Source of the DNA: CAVOXO01 sp963700425
GTDB lineage: Bacteria; Actinomycetota; Acidimicrobiia; Acidimicrobiales; Microtrichaceae
Assembly: GCA_963700425.1 (NCBI GenBank)
Contig: CAVOXO010000001.1
Span: 1,240,001-1,304,000, forward strand
Reading direction: 5' to 3'
Length of the DNA: 64,000 nucleotides
The notes beneath the pieces are model-generated. The model saw only the letters and a program-made list of their open reading frames with translations, searched no databases and was not told the DNA's origin. Below are positions 28,466 through 36,412 of the stretch, piece after piece. Each line of letters begins with the position of its first letter. Positions within the stretch are counted from its first letter, which is position 1. A program made the translations under genes and the position numbers.

Positions 28466-28611
28466 ATAGTCGAGCGGCGGGATCGAAACCGGGGCGAATA
28501 CGCGTAGGCCGCGCTGTTCACTGTGGCCCGGTGACGGTTTGCGGTTGTGTCCCGGTTTGCTGGTTGCCTGAGCCTTGGGGAGGCTTCACCGCTGGAGAGC
28601 AGGAAACGTGC

Positions 28612-29550
28612 TCAGCCGCCGAGGTCGAAGGTGATGCCGAGGAGCTCCTCGCTGAGCGCCCAAAGGCGCGACGCGGCCTCTTCGTCGCGGGCCTGCTCGG
28701 CGATCCGGGCGTCGCCGACCGGGCCCCGCATGCCGCCAAACGACGTGGGGCCGTAGTAGGCACCGTTGCGCGCCTCTTTGCCGGCAGCGGCAAGGACCTC
28801 TGGAACTGCGCCTGCTTCGGCGGGCTGGGCAATGGCCCAGTTCACGACCTTGTAGACCGAGCGAGCCAAGCCGGTAGGTCCGGTGGAGAAGAGGTTGGTG
28901 GCCGACCAGCCGGCGTGAGCAGAGACCGACATGACCGGGCTGCCGGCCCGTTCAAGGCGCCGCGCCAGCTCGAGGCCGTACATGAGATTGGCGAGCTTGC
29001 TCTGCGCATAGGCCCGAGCTGGGGTGTAGTGCTCGGTGAGCATCGGATCATCGAAGTCGATCGGGCGCGCCCGAAGATGGACGATGCTGCTGACCGGAAC
29101 GATCCGCCCCGAGCGGGCCGATACGAGATCGAAGACGAGATGATTGAGCAGGAAGTGGCCGAGATGGTTGGTGCCGAACTGCAGCTCGAAACCGTCTTTG
29201 GTCTGCTGCTGTGGGGTCTCCATGATGCCGGCGTTGTTCACAACGGCGTCCAAGCCGTCGGTGAGCTCGCGCAGGTGTGTGTCGGCCGCTCTGATGGCGT
29301 CGAGGTCGGCGAGGTCGATTCCCAACAGTTCGACCGAACCCGAGCCGGGCAGCGTGCGGATGGTCCGCACTGCGGCCTCGCCCTTCTCCGGTGATCGGGC
29401 TCCGACGATGACGTTCGCGTGGGCGCGGCGCAGAGCGCTGGCAGCCTGATAGCCGATGCCAGAGTTGGCGCCGGTGATGAGGTACGTCTTGTCGCTCAGG
29501 TCCTCGAGGGCGTCGAGCGTCCAGTTGCTGAGCGTGCCAGTCTCGGCCAT
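28612..29550 (-). CDS. Short-chain dehydrogenase/reductase, retinol-dehydrogenase-like
   Basis: 312 residues from ATG 29550 (MAETGTLSNWTLDALEDL). Rossmann motif TGANSGIGY at about residue 23, NNAG at about residue 97, catalytic Ser in VSSIVH and YAQSK at about residue 177. The length and the THLRELTDGLDAVVNNAG, FGTNHLGHFLL segments fit the WWOX/retinol-dehydrogenase-like SDR group, which uses NAD(P)H. Substrate is unknown. Intact. Stands alone on its strand between repeat A copies 10 and 6. Confidence 0.88.
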   Translation of the reverse strand: MAETGTLSNWTLDALEDLSDKTYLITGANSGIGYQAASALRRAHANVIVGARSPEKGEAAVRTIRTLPGSGSVELLGIDLADLDAIRAADTHLRELTDGLDAVVNNAGIMETPQQQTKDGFELQFGTNHLGHFLLNHLVFDLVSARSGRIVPVSSIVHLRARPIDFDDPMLTEHYTPARAYAQSKLANLMYGLELARRLERAGSPVMSVSAHAGWSATNLFSTGPTGLARSVYKVVNWAIAQPAEAGAVPEVLAAAGKEARNGAYYGPTSFGGMRGPVGDARIAEQARDEEAASRLWALSEELLGITFDLGG

Positions 29551-29761
29551 CCGTGCTCCTGGCTGGGTCCGCGGGCGATGCCACTGTGGCACATGGACAG
29601 GACACGGTCCGGGCCGCCCCAGCAGGTCGGGTCTGTTGCCGGTCGTGAACAGCGGAAGTCGCTACCACGAGTCACCCCGTTGGTCCTGAATCCCGCGATC
29701 AAGAGGCGATCGGACACCGACCGCTTGCCCTTGGTGCCCAAGGCGCGGAGCGGTCGGGGTT

Positions 29762-29796
29762 GGTGTGGGCGCAGAGGGACTCGAACCCCCTGTGGG
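29762..29796 (-). other. tRNA 3'-end remnant (possible attachment-site scar)
   Basis: On the minus strand: GGGGG-TTCGAGT-CCCTC forms a T arm, followed by TGCGCCC-A as the acceptor 3' side and CACCA. The D and anticodon arms and the matching 5' acceptor strand (GGGCGCA) are absent upstream, so this is only the last ~32 bases of a tRNA. Such scars are left where an element carries the tRNA 3' end as its att site. It does not match tRNA-Pro at 9,766, so it belongs to a different integration event. Translated, this sequence gives the well-known spurious motif GAEGLEPP. Confidence 0.4.
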
Positions 29797-29940
29797 TGCG
29801 GGAAACCCGTCGGCCTCAGAATCATGGGGTATTGGTCGACGCCGGTGGACGGCCGGGCCTGGCCCGAGGAGCCCCAGGTCGCGGATGCGCACCAAAATGA
29901 GAGCGACGTTCGTCTCACGGCCTCCTACGAGGCGCCGCGC

Positions 29941-30005
29941 CGCGACACTCCCCGGACGCCGACCGTGAGCAACAATGACGCGGCAGCGCCTCGGCGCCGC
30001 CGCTA
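29941..30005 (+). repeat. Dispersed repeat A, copy 6
   Basis: CGGACGCCGACCGTGAGCAA, CAATGACGCGGCAGCG and CCTCGGCGCCGC, one of the best preserved cores. GCGGC...GCCGC can form a hairpin with an 11-base loop. It is followed directly by repeat C copy 1. It lies in the gene-free stretch 29,551-30,165. Confidence 0.65.
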
Positions 30006-30017
30006 CTCATCTGTTGT

Positions 30018-30085
30018 CGCTCAGGCGGCGTGTCCGCCAGCCCGGGGAGTTCCAACGGACCTTTGTCCCTGGTCGGAAGCCGACT
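30018..30085 (+). repeat. Dispersed repeat C, copy 1
   Basis: GCTCAGGCGGCGTGTCCGCC, then AGCCCGGGGAGTTCC and AACGGAC, aligning with 40,847-40,900 ahead of another secreted-protein gene. Both copies lie 85-130 bases upstream of a signal-peptide gene, so a regulatory role is possible. Confidence 0.45.
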
Positions 30086-30165
30086 GTCGAAGGAGGATGA
30101 GAGCTGCCGGTTGGCCACGTGTGCGCGTGTCTGGTGCGGCGGACTCGGAGTGAAGGGGGTCGACG

Positions 30166-30594
30166 ATGATTCGATCGAGGTTCTCGAAGGCGGCATTCGC
30201 TGTGGTGGCGGTCGTGATGGGAGCCACTGCGTGCGTTCCTCAGCTGCCGGCAGCGCACCGGAGCGGTGACTCTTCAGTGTGTGCACCGGCTGACTTCAAG
30301 GCGAGCCGGTTCACCATCTGGATCGTGTCGGCTCCGCCCGGGGCACAGATTCAGGCGACTCTCAGGATCACCTGGTATGTGAACGGCGGGGTGGTGGACT
30401 ACGTGGTGGAGGATCAGACGTTCTCCAACGTGGTGGCGGGGGAGAGCTACGAGGTCACCCGTGCGGAACCGGGGATCCAACCTGGCCGGTGCATCCACTT
30501 TGTCGCCGGCGAAGACGTCGTCTACCAGGTGAGTTGGGTCGAGACGTTGTGCCCATCGGAACTCTGCGTCAGCAACCCAGTCTTCGGATGGTGA
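30166..30594 (+). CDS. Small lipoprotein sharing a domain with the RCC1 lipoprotein
   Basis: 142 residues from ATG 30166 (MIRSRFSKAAFAVVAVVMGA, lipobox ending TAC). GAAGGGGGTCG precedes the start. The mature part begins CAPADFKASRFTIWIVSAPPG and VVDYVVEDQTFSNVVAGESY, which aligns with CAPAD...VTITVVSAPSGAK and VVYFERTFSDVVDGGTYSV in the protein at 22,224. It consists of this domain alone, with four Cys residues that could pair. No known family recognised. Intact. Confidence 0.7.
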   Translation: MIRSRFSKAAFAVVAVVMGATACVPQLPAAHRSGDSSVCAPADFKASRFTIWIVSAPPGAQIQATLRITWYVNGGVVDYVVEDQTFSNVVAGESYEVTRAEPGIQPGRCIHFVAGEDVVYQVSWVETLCPSELCVSNPVFGW

Positions 30595-30929
30595 TCAGTG
30601 ACCTTGTGAGCGTCGGATGCCTCGGAGTCCCGGGCGTGAACCCACGTGGCGATACCGGGCAGCACTGAGCGGACGATTCGCCGCCCAGAGCCTTTCAGCG
30701 GAGCACCAGAGAATCCCGGAGTTCCGGGCCGGATGAGCTTCCGGCACGCACAGGGTGAGGATCTGGGCGTCGCGGGCATCGCCGGTGGCGAACACCCAGC
30801 GGAATCGGGTCAGAACGAGACGGGCCAGTGCAGGCAACAGGGTCACGAGCGCAGAAAGCTACCCACCTGCCCAACGCCCGAAACACCCGAGATCGCGGTG
30901 CGGACGAGTATTCGATCAGGCCCCCTCAG
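30595..30929. other. Gene-free stretch with repeat B copy 3
   Basis: No gene recognised. Repeat B copy 3 is at 30,874-30,927 (CGCCCGAAACACCCGAGATC then GCGGACGAGTATTCG and GGCCCCCTC), more diverged than copies 1 and 2. It joins directly onto the IS30 transposase remnant, which suggests that repeat B marks an insertion or recombination boundary. Confidence 0.5.
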
Positions 30930-31290
30930 GCACGCCACCGGCTCACGCTTGAGCGCACCACGGCCCTCGATGGAGAGCGCCTGGTAGATCGCCTCGTGGC
31001 TGATCCGCATGTCCTCATCATCGGGGACATCGACTCTCCGTCGCCGAGAGATCTGCTCGGGGCTCCAGGCTGTCGCCCAACGACGGTCCCCTCGATGCGG
31101 CTTGTTCAACCCCTTCCAGGTCGTGGGAGGGCCGGGAACCGCGGTTCCTTCGGGGCGCTTGAGCTCTCCGCTGAGACGTTCCCGCACCATTCGATGCCGG
31201 GGCCGCGCGAGTCGAGCGCGATGGCGTCGGTGTGCTCGCGGATCCACGCGATGGCCCGTTTCACGGGCATGAGGGACGAGGGCTGAGCCA
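30930..31290 (-). pseudogene. IS30-family transposase remnant
   Basis: On the minus strand: HRMVRERLSGELKRPEG, then WSPEQISRRRRVDVPDD and MRISHEAIYQALSIEGRGALKREPVACLRG. This is the N-terminal and linker part of an IS30-type transposase (WSPEQIS...SHETIY-like). The catalytic DDE domain is missing: the frame leaves the homologous sequence at repeat B copy 3. No terminal repeats found. Confidence 0.75.
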
Positions 31291-31358
31291 CACCACAGCC
31301 CGGTCGCCCAGACCGACGAAGCCTGAGCGGCAGGTCACAGGCGGTCCCGACCCTCGTG

Positions 31359-31817
31359 TCAGGTGATCCCTGCGGGCGGAGTGATCACGACGGGACACGG
31401 AGCGTTGCGCAGCACGTAGTCGGAGACCGATCCCAGCACAGCCCTCTTGAGGCCCGACCGGCCCCGGGTCCCCATGACGATTGCAGAAGCAGAGGACGTC
31501 TGGGCATAGGCGCAGATCGCCGGACCCGGGTCTCCGTGGAGCATGCGGCGAGGCACCTCTTCCAGACCGAGACGAAGTGCCTTTCCGCCGAGCGCAGCTT
31601 CCGTTTCTTCCCGAGCGTTCCGTTCTGCCAGGTCGAACTCCTCCGGAGTCATGGCCGGACCTGCATGGCCCGAGCCATGGATGTCCGATGGATGGGGACC
31701 ATCCACCACCATCACGATCTCGAAGTCTGCTGACCCTGCCAGTAGGCGTTGCCCCATCTCGATGGCGGAGATCGAAAGCTCGGATCCATCGCTGCACAAC
31801 AAGACCGGGTTCGTCAT
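31359..31817 (-). CDS. Universal stress protein, UspA family
   Basis: 152 residues. MTNPVLLCSDGSELSISAIE begins the Rossmann-like fold; the ATP-binding signature G-2x-G-9x-G-S is complete in GTRGRSGLKRAVLGSVS, then APCPVVITPP closes the strand. It is a single-domain, ATP-binding type. Cytoplasmic. Intact and isolated between IS remnants; typical roles are stress or nucleotide sensing, and no partner is nearby. Confidence 0.88.
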   Translation of the reverse strand: MTNPVLLCSDGSELSISAIEMGQRLLAGSADFEIVMVVDGPHPSDIHGSGHAGPAMTPEEFDLAERNAREETEAALGGKALRLGLEEVPRRMLHGDPGPAICAYAQTSSASAIVMGTRGRSGLKRAVLGSVSDYVLRNAPCPVVITPPAGIT

Positions 31818-32095
31818 GGCCGAAGTCTAGATTGCCGCGATCGACAGTTGGGACGTGCTCGTGGTCAATCGACATCCCGAAGTGGGCATCCGACGTGTTT
31901 CTGAGATGCCGGTCGTGGCGGGCCCAGGTTCGTAGCCTCCGGTGGTCGTCGGTCGGGTTGGCTCTCCCGGGTCTGCCTCCCGACCGGCGATCGGTGGCGG
32001 TCCGGCTCAACAGAGGTGAGGTCCCGCTCGTCGGGTCTGAGAGCCGCACGCCGGCCGCTGCTTCCTGTCCGCGACCCGAGCAGAAACGAGCAGCA
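31818..32095. other. Gene-free stretch upstream of the IS110 remnant
   Basis: I see no gene or repeat-family member here. It lies between the UspA start and the IS110 fragment. Confidence 0.4.
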
Positions 32096-32188
32096 GTAAT
32101 CATTGGGATTGACCCCCACAAGATGTCGCACACGGCCAGCGCCGTCGATCCCGCGACGAACACGACCGCAGCGTCGGTGTGGAGTTGA
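32096..32188 (+). pseudogene. IS110-family transposase, 5' fragment
   Basis: VIIGIDPHKMSHTASAVDPA then TNTTAASVWS and a stop. The IGIDPHK...H.A motif is the first catalytic Asp block of the DEDD (RuvC-like) transposase of IS110 elements. Only about 30 residues remain; the serine hydrolase gene starts 18 bases later, so the rest was replaced. Confidence 0.7.
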
Positions 32189-32206
32189 CCATTACGATCC
32201 GCGCGC

Positions 32207-33604
32207 ATGGATTCAGTCAGGCCCTTTCGCATTGCAGCGATGGTTGCTTTCCTGCTGGCTACCGTGCTGGTGCCCATTGGCGCGCCGGACGCGTCAGCGG
32301 ACTCCGAGGTCTCGACGGTCCCGGGAGCGGAATGGGCTGTGGAGAGTCCCGCCTCGCACGGCATGGACCCTGTTCTCTTGGAGTCAGCCGGCGCGTATGC
32401 CATGGCTGATGGTCGCAACACCCAGGGCGTCGTGGTCGTGCACCAAGGCGCCATCGTGGCTGAGTGGTTTGCCGATGACTCGAACCAGGACTCGATGGCG
32501 GCGAGTTGGTCGGTGGCCAAGAGCTTCACCAGCGCGCTTATCGGTATCGCCATCTCCGAGGGCCTGATTCCGAGTATCGACGAGCCGATGACCACGTACT
32601 TTCCCGATTGGGTCGGCACGGAGCGGGAAGGCATCACGCTGCGTCATGTATTGCACATGGAGTCTGGTCTCGACTGGAACGAGAGCTACAACCCAGCCGA
32701 TGCCGCAAACTCCGACATCATCCAGATGGTCGCAACGCAGCGCGACCAACTGGCTTTCGCCTCTAGCCGCCCCGTCGATGTCCCGCCCGGAACCGACTTC
32801 AACTACTCGAGCGGCGACTCGATGCTGCTGTCTGGGGTCATCGAGGTTGCCACCGGCATGTCCGCGGCGTCCTATGGGAAACTCAAGCTTCTCGACCCGA
32901 TCGGTATCGCTCCGGTGGATTGGTGGGAGGACGCCGAAGCAAGCACGCTCACCTACTGCTGCCTGGATATGAGCAGCCGTGACTTCGCCCGATTCGGGCT
33001 GCTGTACCTCAACGGCGGCCAGTGGGGCTCTCGCCAGGTCGTGCCGGCCGACTGGGTCACCAATTCGATTGCCGACACGTCGACCACAGACGATGGCTAC
33101 GGCTATCAATGGTGGCTCGAAATGGACGGAGCGACCGGGCTCCCCCCCTACTACAGCGCGAGAGGACATGACGGGCAATACATCTATGTGATTCCGAGCC
33201 TCGACCTGGTTGTCGTGCGAAACGGCCTCTACAGCAAGAGTGCGTGCCCTCCGATCGCAGATCCGAACCTGTTCACCTACTACCCCTCAGGTGGCCTCGT
33301 GCCCGGGGAGGGGACGATCGGCCCGGCCACGGGATGGTCCGACGCTGCATTCCTTGGCCCGATCGTCGAATCGGTCACCGGTGGCACTCACAGCACCGCC
33401 GACGAGGCGAGTGGTTCGGAGCCCAACGCTTCCCAGCGCGCGCCCAGCCCGGCAGCCCCTCGTGCCGCGATTGCGTGCCAGAACCACGAGGCGCCAAGGA
33501 CCGCCACGAGCCCCGATACCCTCGCCACGACACCGGCGACGAATCCGGTTCCAAGATCGAGTCCTGCCATCCCGATCGTCTCGACGCCCAGCTACACCGG
33601 ATAG
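32207..33604 (+). CDS. Secreted beta-lactamase-family serine hydrolase
   Basis: 465 residues. Signal peptide FRIAAMVAFLLATVLVPIGAP with cleavage near ASA. The class C beta-lactamase/DD-peptidase fold has the nucleophile SxxK in SWSVAKSFTS (about residue 102), the YxN-like NYSSGDS and a third motif GHDGQYIYV where KTG or HxG is expected. WWLEMDGATG and YGYQWW are typical of 6-aminohexanoate-dimer hydrolase-like members. The last ~70 residues are Pro/Ala/Thr-rich and disordered. Probably extracellular esterase or amidase; substrate unknown. Intact. Bounded by an IS110 scrap on the left and repeat A copy 4 on the right. Confidence 0.85.
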   Translation: MDSVRPFRIAAMVAFLLATVLVPIGAPDASADSEVSTVPGAEWAVESPASHGMDPVLLESAGAYAMADGRNTQGVVVVHQGAIVAEWFADDSNQDSMAASWSVAKSFTSALIGIAISEGLIPSIDEPMTTYFPDWVGTEREGITLRHVLHMESGLDWNESYNPADAANSDIIQMVATQRDQLAFASSRPVDVPPGTDFNYSSGDSMLLSGVIEVATGMSAASYGKLKLLDPIGIAPVDWWEDAEASTLTYCCLDMSSRDFARFGLLYLNGGQWGSRQVVPADWVTNSIADTSTTDDGYGYQWWLEMDGATGLPPYYSARGHDGQYIYVIPSLDLVVVRNGLYSKSACPPIADPNLFTYYPSGGLVPGEGTIGPATGWSDAAFLGPIVESVTGGTHSTADEASGSEPNASQRAPSPAAPRAAIACQNHEAPRTATSPDTLATTPATNPVPRSSPAIPIVSTPSYTG

Positions 33605-33723
33605 GCCGTCAACCGGGCGCGTCGGATCTGAGGGGGAAGTGGTCGGGGGCTGGGAGTCCCGGGCAGGGCACAGGGGCCCTGCGAATCTGGCGGTTCTCTT
33701 CGCCTCCAGAATCGAGAGCCCCT

Positions 33724-33915
33724 GTGATGGAACTGCCGCGTCATCACGTGACACGTGATCTGTAGTGCCGAGAGGCCGGATGGCTCGCCACGAGCCGGCA
33801 TCAGCCGGACTGCCCGGGCCCAAGCGGACGGCAACCGTGGGAAACGATCACGTGGCAGCGCTTCGTCGCCGCGGACCCTTGCGCACACGGCGACACCGGA
33901 CGGCACTCGCGGCGG
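33724..33915 (+). repeat. Dispersed repeat A, long copy 4
   Basis: Best-preserved long copy: GATGGAACTGCCGCGTCATC, the perfect palindrome ATCACGTGACACGTGAT (33,743-33,759), CGAGCCGGCATCAGCCGG, GGGCCCAAGCGGACGGCAAC, then GTGGCAGCGCTTCGTCGCCG. It aligns along about 150 bases with copy 3 at 21,920. It fills most of the gap 33,605-33,935; no gene is seen there. Confidence 0.7.
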
Positions 33916-33935
33916 AGGGGTTCATCCGTACCGGG

Positions 33936-35831
33936 TCAATCGGTGTCGGCCGACCCGGGGAGGATCGGACGCAGGACGGCCTCGAGATCGTCGACCGTAC
34001 CTGTCATCCTGACGCCGTCGTCGACAGCTTCAACGGAAGCAACCGTTTCCAACGTGTCCCGGTCGAGGTATCGGAGGAGCGCAGGTCCGAGCCACATCTC
34101 GGGCGCCACCCATCTCACGGCACGCTGCACGTACTCGAAGGACATCAACGCGCCGCGGTCTCCACGGCGGAACCAGTCGATTCCGGTCGCCGTCTCGTAC
34201 AAGGTCTCGCGATACTCGTCGTAGAGGTCGAACTCGGGAATCCAGGTCGAGCGGTCCACCCAGGCCTGCAGGGGCCTCGCCGATTCCATCAGCTCACGGA
34301 ATCGGGCCAGGAGATCGTGTTCGCCAGGGTGATCCTCGGTGACGAAAGCCGCCAGATGGACCGTTTCGGCGCGGTTGGCCGGTCCCCCGTCGCGGAGCGT
34401 CCGGCTGATCGACACGCCGGCGCGTGGCAGGCTGTTTCCGGTCTCGATCAACCCGATCACAACGGTCTGAACGCCCGGGTCGGTCAGCGCCTTGATGACT
34501 GACCGCTCTCTGACGGAGCCGAGGACGCGAGCGGACTTCGAGACCGATCCGGACGCCGTCATGTGGCGCTCGACGTGCACGCTCACCTCGCCGGCCCCGA
34601 GCGCCGAGCAGAGCTCGTCCACCATGGAGGCGACGGCGAAGTCTGCCGGGAGGATCGCCACGACGCCGAGCACCGACGGTTCACCCAGACGCAACATGGC
34701 TTCGCGCTCGAACGGTCCGAGCTCGCCCTCCATGAGCCTCCGTTGGAGGGGGCGGCGGCCTTCTGCCCGACCGCCCAGCCGCGCCGGTGGGAGATCGACC
34801 GCGACGTCTCCGGCCCCGAAACGAGGCCGGATCACGGCGTCGCTCCCGGGCGCGAGCAGCACTCGTGCCCTGATCACGATGACGTAGCGTCGTCGTGAGC
34901 CCGGCTCAACCCCCGGCACCGTGAGCGGCACGTCCAGACTGCGATCCGACTCGCCGACGGACAGGTCGAAACCGGCGCACGCTGCTTGGGCGACGGGGTT
35001 CGGGGTGGTGACCTGACCGTTGTGGAAAGTATGTGCTCGGACCTCGATCGACTCGACTCGACCCGGCCCACTCGCCTCGAGTCGCAGGCGTAGGACGGGA
35101 TCCACCACCGGACCGCCCGAACTCACCACGAGCCAGCGGGTGCTGTGCGCTTCGCCGGCGGGAACAGGCCAAGCTCCGGGGAACACCCGGGCCTCGCGGC
35201 AGTCGTCGTCGTCGTGGTACCACGCCAGGTCGGGTGGGTCTCCCGACAGAGGCACCGGCAGGGGAGCCGAGAACCGTGCCGTCGACGCCCCCGCCGAGAC
35301 CAGATCCGAGATGGTCCGACTGGCGTGAAGCGGATCGACTCCGACGGCCCCGAGAAGATCGGCGAGATACTGGTCGGCGAACGGCGACTGCGACTGGAGC
35401 GCCGTCCGCAGCGGCTCGACGCAGGCCTCACCGAACCAGATCCGCCACAGCCCCTCCCTCAACTCCCCGGGGAGCACCGCGTACGGGTGAGTCGACGCAC
35501 TGGTGATGGCGTCGACTTGGGCGCCCCCGTCGAACACGACGAACTCGAAGCGGTCGCTGTCGAACACCGCGTGGAGCACGACCTGGGTCCTGAGCGACCG
35601 GCTCAACCGGGCGGCGAGATCCGACAGCCCACCTGCTTCCAGCCCGTCGTTGCTCGAGTCCCACACCGAGAAGAAGCTGGAAACGCCCGGTCGGGCGACG
35701 GCAACCTCGATGTCACCGTCGTCGGAAGGGGTGAACCCGGCGGACTCGTACGATCGGACGACAGCCCGCAACGCATCCGCCTCGGCGCCTTTCGGCCGCA
35801 GCACGTGGATGGCGGCGCTCGTCACCCCCAC
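33936..35831 (-). CDS. Large orphan protein of unknown function
   Basis: 631 residues from GTG 35831, or a second GTG at 35,825 (VTSAAIHVLRPKGAEADALR). No signal peptide or membrane segment. The N-terminal ~115 residues (SFFSVWDSSNDGLEAGGLSD, RFEFVVFDGG) look like a compact alpha/beta domain. The middle is beta-rich (RLRLEASGPGRVESIEVRAH, RRYVIVIRARVLLAPGSD). The C-terminal third reads like a ligand or partner-binding region (VQTVVIGLIETGNSLPRAGV). I recognise no family. Codon use looks coding throughout and there is no frame break, so it is a real gene. Confidence 0.75.
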   Translation of the reverse strand: MGVTSAAIHVLRPKGAEADALRAVVRSYESAGFTPSDDGDIEVAVARPGVSSFFSVWDSSNDGLEAGGLSDLAARLSRSLRTQVVLHAVFDSDRFEFVVFDGGAQVDAITSASTHPYAVLPGELREGLWRIWFGEACVEPLRTALQSQSPFADQYLADLLGAVGVDPLHASRTISDLVSAGASTARFSAPLPVPLSGDPPDLAWYHDDDDCREARVFPGAWPVPAGEAHSTRWLVVSSGGPVVDPVLRLRLEASGPGRVESIEVRAHTFHNGQVTTPNPVAQAACAGFDLSVGESDRSLDVPLTVPGVEPGSRRRYVIVIRARVLLAPGSDAVIRPRFGAGDVAVDLPPARLGGRAEGRRPLQRRLMEGELGPFEREAMLRLGEPSVLGVVAILPADFAVASMVDELCSALGAGEVSVHVERHMTASGSVSKSARVLGSVRERSVIKALTDPGVQTVVIGLIETGNSLPRAGVSISRTLRDGGPANRAETVHLAAFVTEDHPGEHDLLARFRELMESARPLQAWVDRSTWIPEFDLYDEYRETLYETATGIDWFRRGDRGALMSFEYVQRAVRWVAPEMWLGPALLRYLDRDTLETVASVEAVDDGVRMTGTVDDLEAVLRPILPGSADTD

Positions 35832-36412
35832 GGAACGGCGCTCCGGGCCGCGAACTCTTCGAGCGTCGCCATCGGGTCAGGGTAGAGGGACGCCGGCGAT
35901 CGCGGTGGCGTGGGGTGGGCGGGTAGGCGCGGAGCCGGTCACTCCGCCCTGCCCTGCCAGATGGCGACGGTGAAGGAGGGGTCTCGTAGCGGGTGCGGCA
36001 GCGAGATTGGAGTCGCGTCGAGGCGAGCGGAGCACACATCCACCTGGCCAACCTCGTCAATGATCAAGACCACCCCTTCAGTCGAGGCGGCGGGCGTGCC
36101 TCGTGCTGGGGAGGCGCAGCACTCGGGCCGACCGCCGCCGTACCCGAGTCGGGCGTGGGGGTTCGGGTCGATGGGAGAAGCGGATCCGTGTCCGAGTGGA
36201 GGTTGGGCTGAACTCTGGAGGCTCCGAGACTCGGGTGTCCAACGTGCGGCGGTGTAGCTGCCCGGGACTTCTGCGCCGATCTCCGACTGGAGACTCCACG
36301 ACCACGGGCGAGCCCTACCGGAGTGTGTGGAGGCGAAGCTCTTGGTGCGACAGCCCCCGAGGGGCGCGAAGCGGCCACAGCTTTCCCGACCGCGCCAGTG
36401 GGGTATGGCCGC
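35832..36412. other. Gene-poor stretch with repeat E copy 1
   Basis: Holds repeat E copy 1 at 36,037-36,075 (TGGCCAACCTCGTCAATGAT, then CAAGACCACCCC), shared with 42,551. On the minus strand the same bases encode VVLIIDEVGQVDV, in a G/C3-rich frame ending GRAE-stop at 35,938. This could be the tail of a decayed protein with a Walker-B-like IIDE motif. Nothing else is recognised. Confidence 0.4.

Noticed and set aside
29765..29968. ORF starting MGAEGLEPP
   Set aside because: This motif is the translation of a tRNA 3' end in the wrong sense, a known source of spurious protein predictions.
31261..32637. 458-residue minus-strand frame across UspA and the IS110 scrap
   Set aside because: It spans several unrelated recognisable segments in other frames and has no coherent motif order.
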